46,637 nucleotides of DNA, taken from Lachnospiraceae bacterium. GTDB taxonomy: Bacteria > Bacillota > Clostridia > Lachnospirales > Lachnospiraceae. The stretch spans positions 1-46,637 of the forward strand of contig JAFYCS010000094.1 of NCBI GenBank assembly GCA_017539565.1. Reading direction: 5' to 3'. This document shows, one piece after another, positions 17,693 through 22,986 of the stretch. The notes under the pieces are model-generated. The model made no database searches. It was not told where the DNA came from and saw only the letters and a list, made by a program, of their open reading frames with translations. The stretch's first letter is position 1. Each line of letters opens with the position of its first letter. A program made the position numbers and the translations under genes.

Positions 17693-18586
17693 CTATCTGG
17701 GTTCATGCGCCCATATTTCCATCCACAAGCATTTATCGTTGCAAAAATACTGTATACTTGCATTATAATTTGGAATTTTCTGCGGATAAACATATTTATT
17801 AAACACAGCCAGATAGCCTCTGTCATCATAGGATACCTCACCAGATGAGTATCCAAAGTCTTCTTTTATTTCAGTAGAAGATCCGGTAAACCTGACTCCA
17901 CCATTTGAATAAATAAAATGTAAGTCCTTTGCTGATCCACTATTGATATAATCGGCGGCATAATCATTATATCCATTAGTCCATGGCCCGCCATTCATAT
18001 ATAGATGTCCATCTGATACAGTCACATCATCAACAATCAAATCTCCAAGCTTTGTACCTACGGGAATCCCTTTGGTTCTAACAAGGAACTTGAATGCAAT
18101 ATCTTCGCCAATGGACCCCAAAACTATGCCTCCGTTTTCAACATCCTCTTCCAACATATATGTATTATAGCTTTCATCTCTGATCTCATATGTCCCTGGT
18201 TCATATAGATCTATACCAACTTCATAAAAATCTCTTAGAGTCACTTTGCCCAATTCAAGTACCGAATCCCCTATCTGAATATACACACCATCCTCCAATG
18301 CGGTGTTCAGTACTCTTGGGTCAATCTCATAATATTTTTCAATTTCAAACTTCTTAGAGGTATCATCAACCTCTTGCATAGCTTCTTCTATAACTTCTTC
18401 TATAACTTCATCCGATTTACTTGTACTTTCAGAATAGGAATCGTTTGATTGTATCTCGCTTGTTACTATGGTTTCTGAACTGCTTGATACATCAGAAGAT
18501 GGCGAGGCACTTGAAGCAGATGAACCGCATGAACACAATAAATATCCGCTTAATACGGTTACCATAACAAAAATAGTCTTATTCAT
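17693..18586 (-). CDS. Secreted lipoprotein with Ser/Glu-rich linker
   Basis: A 297-residue protein with lipobox LCSC (Cys 20), a serine-rich then glutamate-rich linker to about residue 75, and a compact domain with EPGTYEIRDESYN and a C-terminal NYNASIQYF. GGAGG lies about 12 bases before the ATG. No family was recognised; it is the upstream partner of the previous lipoprotein. Confidence 0.75.
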   Translation of the reverse strand: MNKTIFVMVTVLSGYLLCSCGSSASSASPSSDVSSSSETIVTSEIQSNDSYSESTSKSDEVIEEVIEEAMQEVDDTSKKFEIEKYYEIDPRVLNTALEDGVYIQIGDSVLELGKVTLRDFYEVGIDLYEPGTYEIRDESYNTYMLEEDVENGGIVLGSIGEDIAFKFLVRTKGIPVGTKLGDLIVDDVTVSDGHLYMNGGPWTNGYNDYAADYINSGSAKDLHFIYSNGGVRFTGSSTEIKEDFGYSSGEVSYDDRGYLAVFNKYVYPQKIPNYNASIQYFCNDKCLWMEIWAHEPR

Positions 18587-18712
18587 TTCTTTATATCCTC
18601 CAACCTAAAAACAAGGAAAAAACAGAAACACATACGAAATAGCACATATTTCAGTATAAATCTCTTGTGGCTACTTTTTAGGAAAAGCGCCTAATAACAT
18701 ACAGTCTGTCTA

Positions 18713-19453
18713 TTATTCTTCATCACAGAATTTATCTATACGATCAAGATTTGATTTCTTTAATTTATATCTACACCGCATCTTTTGTATCGGCTCATCA
18801 AACCCTTTATCCTGGCTGATGACAAAAATACTTTCATAATCCTTATCTACCAGTATTTTATTTAAATCATCCAGTATTCTCATATCAACGGCTTGTTTTC
18901 CTGACTTAACAGGTATAACTTCACCTATGTTTTTTCTTTTTAGCTTAACTATCAGTCCTGGTTGTGTAGCATAGAAAATAAATACATCATCTTCATCCCT
19001 ATAGTCTATGCCTGACATTCCTTCTTTTATATGATTATCTGCATCAAAAATATATAGTTTTTTCTTTTTCGTATCTTCCTTCTTCTTTGATTCTGTAGAT
19101 TGGGGTTCACTGATAACTGTTAGATAGCTAATAACGCTGTTGTCTATCTTTTTAGATTCATAAAAGTGGGAAATCAAATCATGTTTTCTTAGTTCTTTAA
19201 GGCGTAACTGTTCTTGCATGCGCTGTCTTTCCACCTCACCTCTATGCAGCGTTGCCATCCCCCGTGCAACCGATCTTAAAAAATCTGCATAAACCGATGA
19301 ACTCTTAAGTGTAAAAACAACAGATTCCGCCTCTGAGCGCGTACAATCAGTCCATGCCATAATATACCGCACGGCCTGTGATTCACTCTTATGCATCAGG
19401 GCAAAACATGTTCCTCTACATGTAGGATCATTCACAAATCCATCAATCGTCAA
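18713..19453 (-). CDS. PIN-like (NYN-type) nuclease domain protein
   Basis: A 246-residue protein. Residues 130-235 read like a PIN fold: LYIFDADNH gives the first acidic site, AVDMRILDDL the second and VISQDKGFD the third, with the typical order and spacing of PIN/NYN ribonucleases. The first 110 residues form an unknown helical domain with a charged coiled coil (GEVERQRMQEQLRLKELRK). The start appears to be TTG at 19453 with GGAG 10 bases upstream; the first in-frame ATG is 19 codons later. It lies 0.8 kb from a large tRNA array, which makes an RNA substrate plausible but unproven. Confidence 0.6.
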   Translation of the reverse strand: MTIDGFVNDPTCRGTCFALMHKSESQAVRYIMAWTDCTRSEAESVVFTLKSSSVYADFLRSVARGMATLHRGEVERQRMQEQLRLKELRKHDLISHFYESKKIDNSVISYLTVISEPQSTESKKKEDTKKKKLYIFDADNHIKEGMSGIDYRDEDDVFIFYATQPGLIVKLKRKNIGEVIPVKSGKQAVDMRILDDLNKILVDKDYESIFVISQDKGFDEPIQKMRCRYKLKKSNLDRIDKFCDEE

Positions 19454-19691
19454 TCCTATCCATCTCCATTCTATTGGCTGATGATATACAAATACATCCT
19501 ATGTGGAAATTATAGCATACTAACAGCCAACTTTTCCACACATAAATACTGCCATCAAACATGTCTAACATTATTCGTTCCAGTTAAACAGCTACTACCC
19601 AGAATAGCAAAAATGTAAAATCCTATTGGTAGAAGCTGCCATATGCCATTGATATAATAATGATATATAAATGAGAAAGGACGATAATGAT

Positions 19692-19935
19692 ATGGATGGT
19701 TTGATAGAAGTAATACTTTTGATCATATTGGGAATTGGCGGAGCAGCAGGAGCGATATGGTATATCATCAATCCCGAAGAAGCCATGGATTTTGTCATAA
19801 GGCATCCCTCAACTGACAGAACTGGTGATTTTAAGAATTTCTTCGATTTAGAAATATCGTATCAGCGGAGTCTTTTTACTTCTCTTTGATATTTTGCTCG
19901 TCGGTGGATTTATCTTTACATTGTTTGAACAATAA
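19692..19935 (+). pseudogene. Small two-helix membrane protein, frameshifted
   Basis: ATG 19692 (AAAGGA 10 bases upstream) opens a frame with a first helix (IEVILLIILGIGGAAGAIWYI) and stops at 19889. In the +1 frame from about 19848 the sequence continues as YRISGVFLLLFDILLVGGFI and ends at TAA 19935, a clear second membrane helix. One base lost or gained near 19845-19850 would join both parts into about 80 residues. It is either a recent pseudogene, a sequencing error or a programmed frameshift. The family is unknown. Confidence 0.6.
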
Positions 19936-19951
19936 CGATCATAAGGAGTGA

Positions 19952-20176
19952 TCATTTCCTGCAGACCGCTACTATATCACCTATCTCTACTCCAAAAATA
20001 TCAGCCAATACAACAATGTTATCGATAGTAGGCATTGAATCTCCCCTCATCCATTTATATATGGCCTGAGGGGTATTAAAACCAAAAGCAGCCTGTACTT
20101 CTGCTATCTTCATCTTACTATTTTTAATATACATCCGTATTTTTTCCCCGGTTGCTTTCATGTCTATAGTAGCCAT
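19952..20176 (-). CDS. XRE-family helix-turn-helix regulator
   Basis: A 74-residue DNA-binding protein. MKIAEVQAAFGFNTPQAIYKWMRG is a standard XRE helix-turn-helix, and the rest is the usual five-helix fold. AAAGGAGG lies 7 bases before the ATG. It starts 57 bases after tRNA-His in the same direction, so it may be the last gene of the Leu-Leu-His tRNA unit. The dyad at 20768-20788 over that unit's promoter is a reasonable binding site, which is inference. Confidence 0.85.
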   Translation of the reverse strand: MATIDMKATGEKIRMYIKNSKMKIAEVQAAFGFNTPQAIYKWMRGDSMPTIDNIVVLADIFGVEIGDIVAVCRK

Positions 20177-20232
20177 TGTTACATCCTCCTTTGTGTTATT
20201 ATCAGTACCCCTGAAAGGAGTATATTGCTAAA

Positions 20233-20304
20233 GTTGGCTGAACGGAATCGAACCGCCATAGTCGGAATCACAATCCGATGTTTTCCCATTAAACTACAGC
20301 CAAC
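20233..20304 (-). tRNA. tRNA-His (GTG)
   Basis: The acceptor stem TTGGCTG/CAGCCAA carries the histidine-specific extra G at -1 opposite C73. The anticodon loop is TTGTGAT between TCGGA and TCCGA. It is the last tRNA of the unit, 1 base after tRNA-Leu(AAG). Confidence 0.93.
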
Positions 20305-20305
20305 A

Positions 20306-20469
20306 TGCACCAGGGGGCGCATGCCGTCCGGGGGACGGCAGTTATGCGCCGACCGAAGCGGAGCGTAGACATTCGAACTCCCAAGCCAGTTCAGGCACAG
20401 CATTCTTAGTGCTGCGTGTATTCCATAAAACGCACGCCACAAGGCCGTGCTCTTCTCCACCACTGGTGC
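20306..20469 (-). tRNA. tRNA-Leu (AAG)-like gene with two insertions
   Basis: GCACCAG at the 5' end pairs with CTGGTGC at the 3' end, 164 bases apart instead of about 85. The D stem is GTG/CAC, the anticodon arm CAGCA-CTAAGAA-TGCTG and the variable arm GCC/GGC. The D loop carries about 27 extra bases with a GCACG/CGTGC hairpin, and the T arm about 52 extra bases with a long hairpin (20316-20350). The neighbours abut exactly, so the interrupted gene keeps its place in the array. It may be non-functional or processed. Confidence 0.6.
20316..20350. repeat. Strong hairpin inserted in the T arm of tRNA-Leu(AAG)
   Basis: GGCGCAT/ATGCGCC (20316-20322 and 20344-20350) encloses GCCGTCC/GGACGGC (20323-20329 and 20333-20339) around a 3-base loop. 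GCGCCGACCGAAGCGGAG next to it resembles the 32-base element at 21112 and 23711. Confidence 0.75.
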
Positions 20470-20473
20470 TTAG

Positions 20474-20556
20474 TGCGGGATAAGGGATTTGAACCCATAT
20501 GAGGCTGCCCTCCGGAGGTTCTGGGCCTCCTGCGTCTTCCGTTCCGCCAACCCCGC
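20474..20556 (-). tRNA. tRNA-Leu (CAG)
   Basis: Class II tRNA: the acceptor GCGGGGT pairs with 3' ATCCCGC (one A-T closing pair), the anticodon arm is GGAGG-CCCAGAA-CCTCC, the variable arm GAGG/CCTC and the discriminator A73. Position 33 is C instead of U. It begins 7 bases after the T-tract of the Leu attenuator. Confidence 0.92.
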
Positions 20557-20563
20557 AGGTATT

Positions 20564-20591
20564 AAAAAACCGCCTGCGCTATGCAGACGGT
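20564..20591 (-). terminator. Attenuator terminator in front of tRNA-Leu(CAG)
   Basis: ACCGTCTGC (20591-20583) pairs with GCAGGCGGT (20577-20569), followed by six T. Its 5' arm overlaps GTCTGCATAGC (20588-20578), which is the perfect 11-base complement of GCTATGCAGAC (20646-20636) inside the leader ORF. The terminator and the antiterminator therefore exclude each other. Confidence 0.9.
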
Positions 20592-20619
20592 CTTAGGAAA
20601 TATCCTTTGTTTATGTCTC

Positions 20620-20712
20620 TTATATACCGAAATCAGTCTGCATAGCAAAATACTCCTTGTTACCGAGGAGAAGAAGTAAGCTATGCAGTTCCAGATTTTT
20701 GTAATTGTTCAT
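20620..20712 (-). CDS. Leucine-rich leader peptide of the tRNA-Leu attenuator
   Basis: A 30-residue ORF with AAAGGA 9 bases upstream of its ATG. Seven residues are Leu, five in a row encoded by TTA CTT CTT CTC CTC (20679-20665). CTGCATAGC just before the run pairs with GCTATGCAG after it. A ribosome stalled at the run would hide the first strand and free the second for the antiterminator; a ribosome at the stop codon would cover part of the second. This is the logic of amino-acid operon leader peptides. Downstream lie tRNA-Leu(CAG), which reads the two CTG codons, and tRNA-Leu(AAG), expected to read CTT and CTC. Confidence 0.88.
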   Translation of the reverse strand: MNNYKNLELHSLLLLLGNKEYFAMQTDFGI

Positions 20713-20740
20713 TGTAGTTATTCCTTTCGTTTATACCGGC

Positions 20741-20788
20741 ATTCTATCACGGTATTTATCCTTTGACAAGTATACTGCTGGTATACTT
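20741..20788 (-). promoter_or_regulatory. Promoter and operator-like dyad of the Leu-Leu-His tRNA unit
   Basis: TTGTCA (20769-20764) and TAGAAT (20746-20741) are 17 bases apart. A perfect dyad AAGTATAC-N5-GTATACTT (20768-20788) overlaps the end of the -35 box, where a repressor or activator would act. On the plus strand the same dyad is followed by T's, but no plus-strand gene precedes it. Confidence 0.75.
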
Positions 20789-20794
20789 TTTTAG

Positions 20795-20867
20795 CATTCC
20801 CGACACGATTCGAACGTGCATTACAGGGTTCGTGGCCCTGCGGCCTGATCCATTGACCGACGGGAAC
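20795..20867 (-). tRNA. tRNA-Arg (ACG)
   Basis: The acceptor is GTTCCCG/CGGGAAT with G73, the anticodon arm CAGGG-CCACGAA-CCCTG and the T arm GCACG/CGTGT. Position 33 is C. It is the last tRNA of the long upstream run. Confidence 0.9.
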
Positions 20868-20870
20868 ATA

Positions 20871-20942
20871 CAGGGGTATAAGGACTCGAACCTTAAACAA
20901 TGGAATCAGAATCCACCGTGTTACCTATTACACCATACCCCT
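20871..20942 (-). tRNA. tRNA-Gln (CTG)
   Basis: The acceptor is AGGGGTA/TACCCCT with G73 and the anticodon arm GTGGA-TTCTGAT-TCCAT. U33 is normal here although the anticodon starts with C. Confidence 0.92.
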
Positions 20943-20946
20943 AAAG

Positions 20947-21019
20947 TACGAGCGGAGGGATTTGAACCCACGACCACAGGTGTATCAGACCTGTACTCTC
21001 CCAGCTGAGCTACACTCGT
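20947..21019 (-). tRNA. tRNA-Ile (GAT)
   Basis: The acceptor is ACGAGTG/CGCTCGT with A73, the D arm GCTC...GAGT, the anticodon arm CAGGT-CTGATAC-ACCTG and the T loop TTCAAAT. Confidence 0.93.
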
Positions 21020-21025
21020 ATAAAA

Positions 21026-21107
21026 CGCCGCACACAGGATTCGAACCTGCAAGTCCTTCCGGACCAACGGTTTTCAAGACCGCTCCCTCACCACCCGGAC
21101 ATACGGC
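21026..21107 (-). tRNA. tRNA-Ser (TGA)
   Basis: Class II tRNA with acceptor GCCGTAT/GTGCGGC, G73, anticodon arm GCGGT-CTTGAAA-ACCGT and a variable arm GTCC/GGAC. Confidence 0.92.
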
Positions 21108-21111
21108 AAGT

Positions 21112-21143
21112 CTGTCCGCCGACCATAAGGAGGGGGACTAACC
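21112..21143 (+). repeat. 32-base structured element, copy in a tRNA spacer
   Basis: It starts CTGTCCGCCGA and ends AGGGGGACTAACC. The same 32-base frame, opposite strand and with a changed centre, is inserted in tRNA-Gly at 23711-23742. GTCC-CC pairs with GG-GGAC. Confidence 0.75.
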
Positions 21144-21145
21144 AG

Positions 21146-21216
21146 TAAGGGCGAAGAGAATCGAACTCATACGTGCGGGATCAAAACCCGCTGCGCTTCC
21201 TTTACGCTACGCCCCC
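21146..21216 (-). tRNA. tRNA-Gln (TTG)
   Basis: The acceptor GGGGGCG/CGCCCTT has two terminal G-T pairs, and the anticodon arm is GCGGG-TTTTGAT-CCCGC. The T stem has one mismatch. A73 is present, where G is usual for Gln. Confidence 0.85.
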
Positions 21217-21221
21217 TATAG

Positions 21222-21307
21222 CGGCAGCGAGAGGACTTGAACCTCCATCACGGTATCCCGTTACACTGGTTTAGCAAACCAGCCTCTTACCATTAGAGTA
21301 CGCTGCC
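21222..21307 (-). tRNA. tRNA-Ser (GCT)
   Basis: Class II tRNA with acceptor GGCAGCG/CGCTGCC, G73, anticodon arm CTGGT-TTGCTAA-ACCAG and a variable arm with CGG/CCG. Upstream, ACGCTAAA/TTTAGCGT (about 21312-21346) forms a hairpin in the spacer. Confidence 0.92.
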
Positions 21308-21356
21308 ATATACTACGCTAAATCTATCTAAGAATATGCGTTTTAGCGTGGTATCG

Positions 21357-21479
21357 TATCTGCGACAGGACTCGAACCTGCAGTCAACAAACCCGCGAAG
21401 CGGGTGCGATAAGGATTCCGCAGGAATCCCGAAAAACGGATTAGAAATCCGTTGCATTCTTCCATTATGCTACGCAGAT
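21357..21479 (-). tRNA. tRNA-Arg (TCT) with a 49-base insertion in the variable loop
   Basis: The acceptor is ATCTGCG/CGCAGAT, the D stem GCA/TGC, the anticodon arm ACGGA-TTTCTAA-TCCGT and the T loop TTCGAGT. The gene is 123 bases long; removing 21387-21435 leaves an ordinary 74-base tRNA with a 5-base variable loop. The insert is the same element as in the tRNA at 22545-22664. Confidence 0.85.
21387..21435 (+). repeat. 49-base two-hairpin element, copy 1 (in tRNA-Arg)
   Basis: It begins ACAAACCC and ends CCCGAAAA. Hairpin 1 is CCCGC-GAA-GCGGG and hairpin 2 is GGATTCC-GCA-GGAATCC, joined by GCGATAA. Copy 2 has the same length, ends and linker, but base-paired changes in both stems. Confidence 0.88.
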
Positions 21480-21482
21480 ATA

Positions 21483-21555
21483 CAGGCGCAGTAAGATTCG
21501 AACTCACGCTTACGGTTTTGGGGACCGTCGTGCTTACCGCTGACACTATACGCCT
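21483..21555 (-). tRNA. tRNA-Trp (CCA)
   Basis: The acceptor AGGCGTA/TGCGCCT has A1-T72 and G73 as expected for bacterial tRNA-Trp. The anticodon arm is ACGGT-CCCCAAA-ACCGT; position 33 is C instead of U. It begins 3 bases after the T-tract of the Trp attenuator. Confidence 0.92.
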
Positions 21556-21558
21556 ATC

Positions 21559-21600
21559 AAAAAGCCCTGCTTCCGATCTTTTGATATCGTCCGCAGGGCT
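21559..21600 (-). terminator. Attenuator terminator in front of tRNA-Trp
   Basis: AGCCCTGC (21600-21593) pairs with GCAGGGCT (21570-21563), followed by five T. CGGACGATATC (21593-21583) in its loop pairs over 11 bases, with one G-U, with GATATCGTCTG (21678-21668) in the leader ORF, giving a competing antiterminator. Confidence 0.88.
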
Positions 21601-21644
21601 CACATTCTTCCGATTGTTCATCTCACTTTTTTCCGATTCATTCC

Positions 21645-21761
21645 CTAACAATCTTTCAATCTCATTCCAGACGATATCTTATTTTCGCCACTCCAAATAG
21701 ACCAGCTTCGACTGATCTGCTGCGACTGTGATGAAATTTGTCTCAATACTACTGTTATCAT
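21645..21761 (-). CDS. Tryptophan-containing leader peptide of the tRNA-Trp attenuator
   Basis: A 38-residue ORF with AGAGG upstream of its ATG, 25 bases after tRNA-Cys. It contains the pair WSIW at residues 20-23, with TGG codons at 21704-21702 and 21695-21693. The antiterminator strand starts at 21678, just beyond the footprint of a ribosome stalled on the second TGG. An AGATCAG/CTGGTCT hairpin spans the first Trp codon. The arrangement parallels trp operon leaders, but the downstream gene is tRNA-Trp itself. The peptide has no other recognisable feature. Confidence 0.8.
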   Translation of the reverse strand: MITVVLRQISSQSQQISRSWSIWSGENKISSGMRLKDC

Positions 21762-21785
21762 TTTTCTTTCCTCTTTCTTTTTTTT

Positions 21786-21858
21786 AGACGACGACTGGAT
21801 TCGAACCAGCGATACCGGAGTTGCAGTCCGGCCCCTTCAGCCTCTTGGGCACATCGTC
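21786..21858 (-). tRNA. tRNA-Cys (GCA)
   Basis: The acceptor is GACGATG/CGTCGTC with U73, the cysteine discriminator. The anticodon arm is CCGGA-CTGCAAC-TCCGG. Confidence 0.94.
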
Positions 21859-21865
21859 ATTTAGT

Positions 21866-21939
21866 AGCGGGAACCGGAGTCGAACCGGCTATCTCACAGG
21901 GTATGGGCCTGGAATGGTAATTCCGTTCCACTCTCCCGC
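21866..21939 (-). tRNA. tRNA with CAT anticodon (Met or Ile2)
   Basis: The acceptor is GCGGGAG/TTCCCGC with T73, the D stem TGG/CCA and the anticodon loop CCCATAC with C33. The top pair of the anticodon stem is mismatched. U73 is unusual for methionine tRNA, so its identity (elongator Met, initiator or lysidine Ile) is open. Confidence 0.75.
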
Positions 21940-21941
21940 AA

Positions 21942-21997
21942 TTGGAGCACAGGGATTTGAACCCTGAACCAGAACTCTACCATTGAGTTATGCTCCA
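21942..21997 (-). pseudogene. tRNA body lacking the anticodon arm
   Basis: Only 56 bases. The acceptor is TGGAGCA/TGCTCCA, the D arm ACTC-AATGGTA-GAGT, then TCTGGT, and the T arm CAGGG-TTCAAAT-CCCTG, all perfectly paired. The 5' 24 bases and almost all of the 3' half are identical to the tRNA at 22545-22664, which has the missing part. It is either a deletion remnant or a deliberately armless RNA. Confidence 0.75.
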
Positions 21998-22018
21998 TCA
22001 CAGGTGCATTTGCACCCG

Positions 22019-22513
22019 TTATTTACTTATCTTGTCTGCGATACTCGAAGCCGCAAAACTTTCCGGCTTACACTTTGCCTCAAAGCCACAAGCCCGTATC
22101 CATCCAACCAGGCCGGGGATCAGCTCCTTCGTCTTTCCTATATCTGACCAACCGGCATCTACGTGTATGGACAGCATCGTGTCATCACGCATTTTCTTAT
22201 ACCGGACTTCCTCTTCCAGTTCGCCTACAAGCTCCATCATTACTTCAAGCGATCTTGACGTTTCGGTATTCAGCTTCTGCTTTACATTCGTGATCCGGTT
22301 TATTCTGTCTATCTCATAGAAGAAGATTCCACCGTGACCTTCTTTGTAAGCAGCTATGACCGTAACCATCTTCGTATCATTGAAATTCTGGCTGTCTGTA
22401 CCTACAACGATCTGGAATACACCTTCTGCGCTCTTATTCTTGTTGTAGAATGCCAGGATCTTTTCCGGTATCTGCTCGATATTCAATTTTCCGTATGTTT
22501 CACTCTGGAACAT
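22019..22513 (-). CDS. YkuK-family RNase H-like protein
   Basis: A 164-residue protein embedded in the tRNA array. VVGTDSQNF near residue 40, the following GHGGIFFYEIDR and the late HVDAGWSD are typical of the YkuK (DUF458) family, which has a ribonuclease H-like fold. ATG 22513 is chosen because GGAGG lies 9 bases upstream; the longer open frame would run through a tRNA. A GGTGCA-AA-TGCACC hairpin follows its stop. YkuK's function is not established; the location suggests an RNA-related role. Confidence 0.85.
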   Translation of the reverse strand: MFQSETYGKLNIEQIPEKILAFYNKNKSAEGVFQIVVGTDSQNFNDTKMVTVIAAYKEGHGGIFFYEIDRINRITNVKQKLNTETSRSLEVMMELVGELEEEVRYKKMRDDTMLSIHVDAGWSDIGKTKELIPGLVGWIRACGFEAKCKPESFAASSIADKISK

Positions 22514-22544
22514 TCTACCTTTCCTCCATTCCATCATCCTGCAG

Positions 22545-22664
22545 TTGGAGCACGGGGATTTGAACCCTGAACCAGATGTATATTTTCGGGTTTTCTTCGA
22601 AAACCTTATCGCACCCCCTTCGGGGGTTTGTAAGACACCCACTCTACCATTGAGTTATGCTCCA
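22545..22664 (-). tRNA. tRNA-Val (TAC)-like gene with the 49-base element in the anticodon arm
   Basis: The acceptor TGGAGCA/TGCTCCA and the D arm are identical to the armless copy at 21942. After GGTGT-CTTACAA the 49-base element intervenes, and ACATC, which can pair with GGTGT, follows it. If the loop is read as CTTACAA the anticodon is TAC. The exact insertion boundary is ambiguous by a few bases, so the identity is tentative. One T-stem pair is lost compared with the armless copy. Confidence 0.5.
22583..22631 (-). repeat. 49-base two-hairpin element, copy 2 (in tRNA-Val)
   Basis: It begins ACAAACCC and ends CCCGAAAA. Hairpin 1 is CCCCC-GAA-GGGGG and hairpin 2 is GGTTTTC-GAA-GAAAACC, joined by GCGATAA. 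Compared with copy 1 it has three compensatory base-pair changes. Confidence 0.88.
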
Positions 22665-22751
22665 TTGTCTGTGCTTATGTCGCCACAGTGCGCTGCTCAT
22701 TTTCCATCTACCCCTCGTACAGATATAAGGTCACATTTGCTCTAAACCTTC

Positions 22752-22824
22752 TACAGGCGACCGGACTTGAACCGACACGTTCTTGATCCCAAATCAAGGG
22801 GGCTACCAATTACCCTACACCTGT
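22752..22824 (-). tRNA. tRNA-Pro (TGG)
   Basis: The acceptor is ACAGGTG/CGCCTGT with A73, the D stem GGG/CCC and the anticodon arm CTTGA-TTTGGGA-TCAAG. Confidence 0.92.
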
Positions 22825-22837
22825 ATAATTTTTACAG

Positions 22838-22909
22838 TGCGTCCGACAGGACTTGAACCTGCAACCTGACGATTAAGAGTCGCCTGCTCTACCATTGAGC
22901 CACGAACGC
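22838..22909 (-). tRNA. tRNA-Lys (CTT)
   Basis: The acceptor is GCGTTCG/CGGACGC with A73 and the anticodon arm GGCGA-CTCTTAA-TCGTC. It follows tRNA-Lys(TTT) by 4 bases and shares its Lys-rich leader. Confidence 0.93.
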
Positions 22910-22913
22910 TTAG

Positions 22914-22985
22914 TGCGTCTGACAGGATTCGAACCTGCGGTATACGGGTTAAAAGCCCGTTGCCATTCCGCTTGGCTACAGACGC
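22914..22985 (-). tRNA. tRNA-Lys (TTT)
   Basis: The acceptor is GCGTCTG/CAGACGC with A73 and the anticodon arm ACGGG-CTTTTAA-CCCGT. Its first base is separated from the Lys leader stop codon by one base. Confidence 0.94.
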
Positions 22986-22986
22986 A

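Noticed and set aside
20179-20463. 94-codon minus-strand open frame
   Set aside because: It lies over tRNA-His and the interrupted tRNA-Leu(AAG); the translation only reflects tRNA stems and it has no convincing ribosome binding site.
20768-20792. AAGTATAC/GTATACTT followed by TTTTTT as a plus-strand terminator
   Set aside because: No plus-strand gene runs toward it; its overlap with the minus-strand -35 box makes an operator more likely.
22665-22751. Ten-codon ORF MENEQRTVAT before the tRNA-Val-like gene
   Set aside because: It has a GAGGGG site but a single Val codon and no alternative pairing that I could find; too weak to call a leader.
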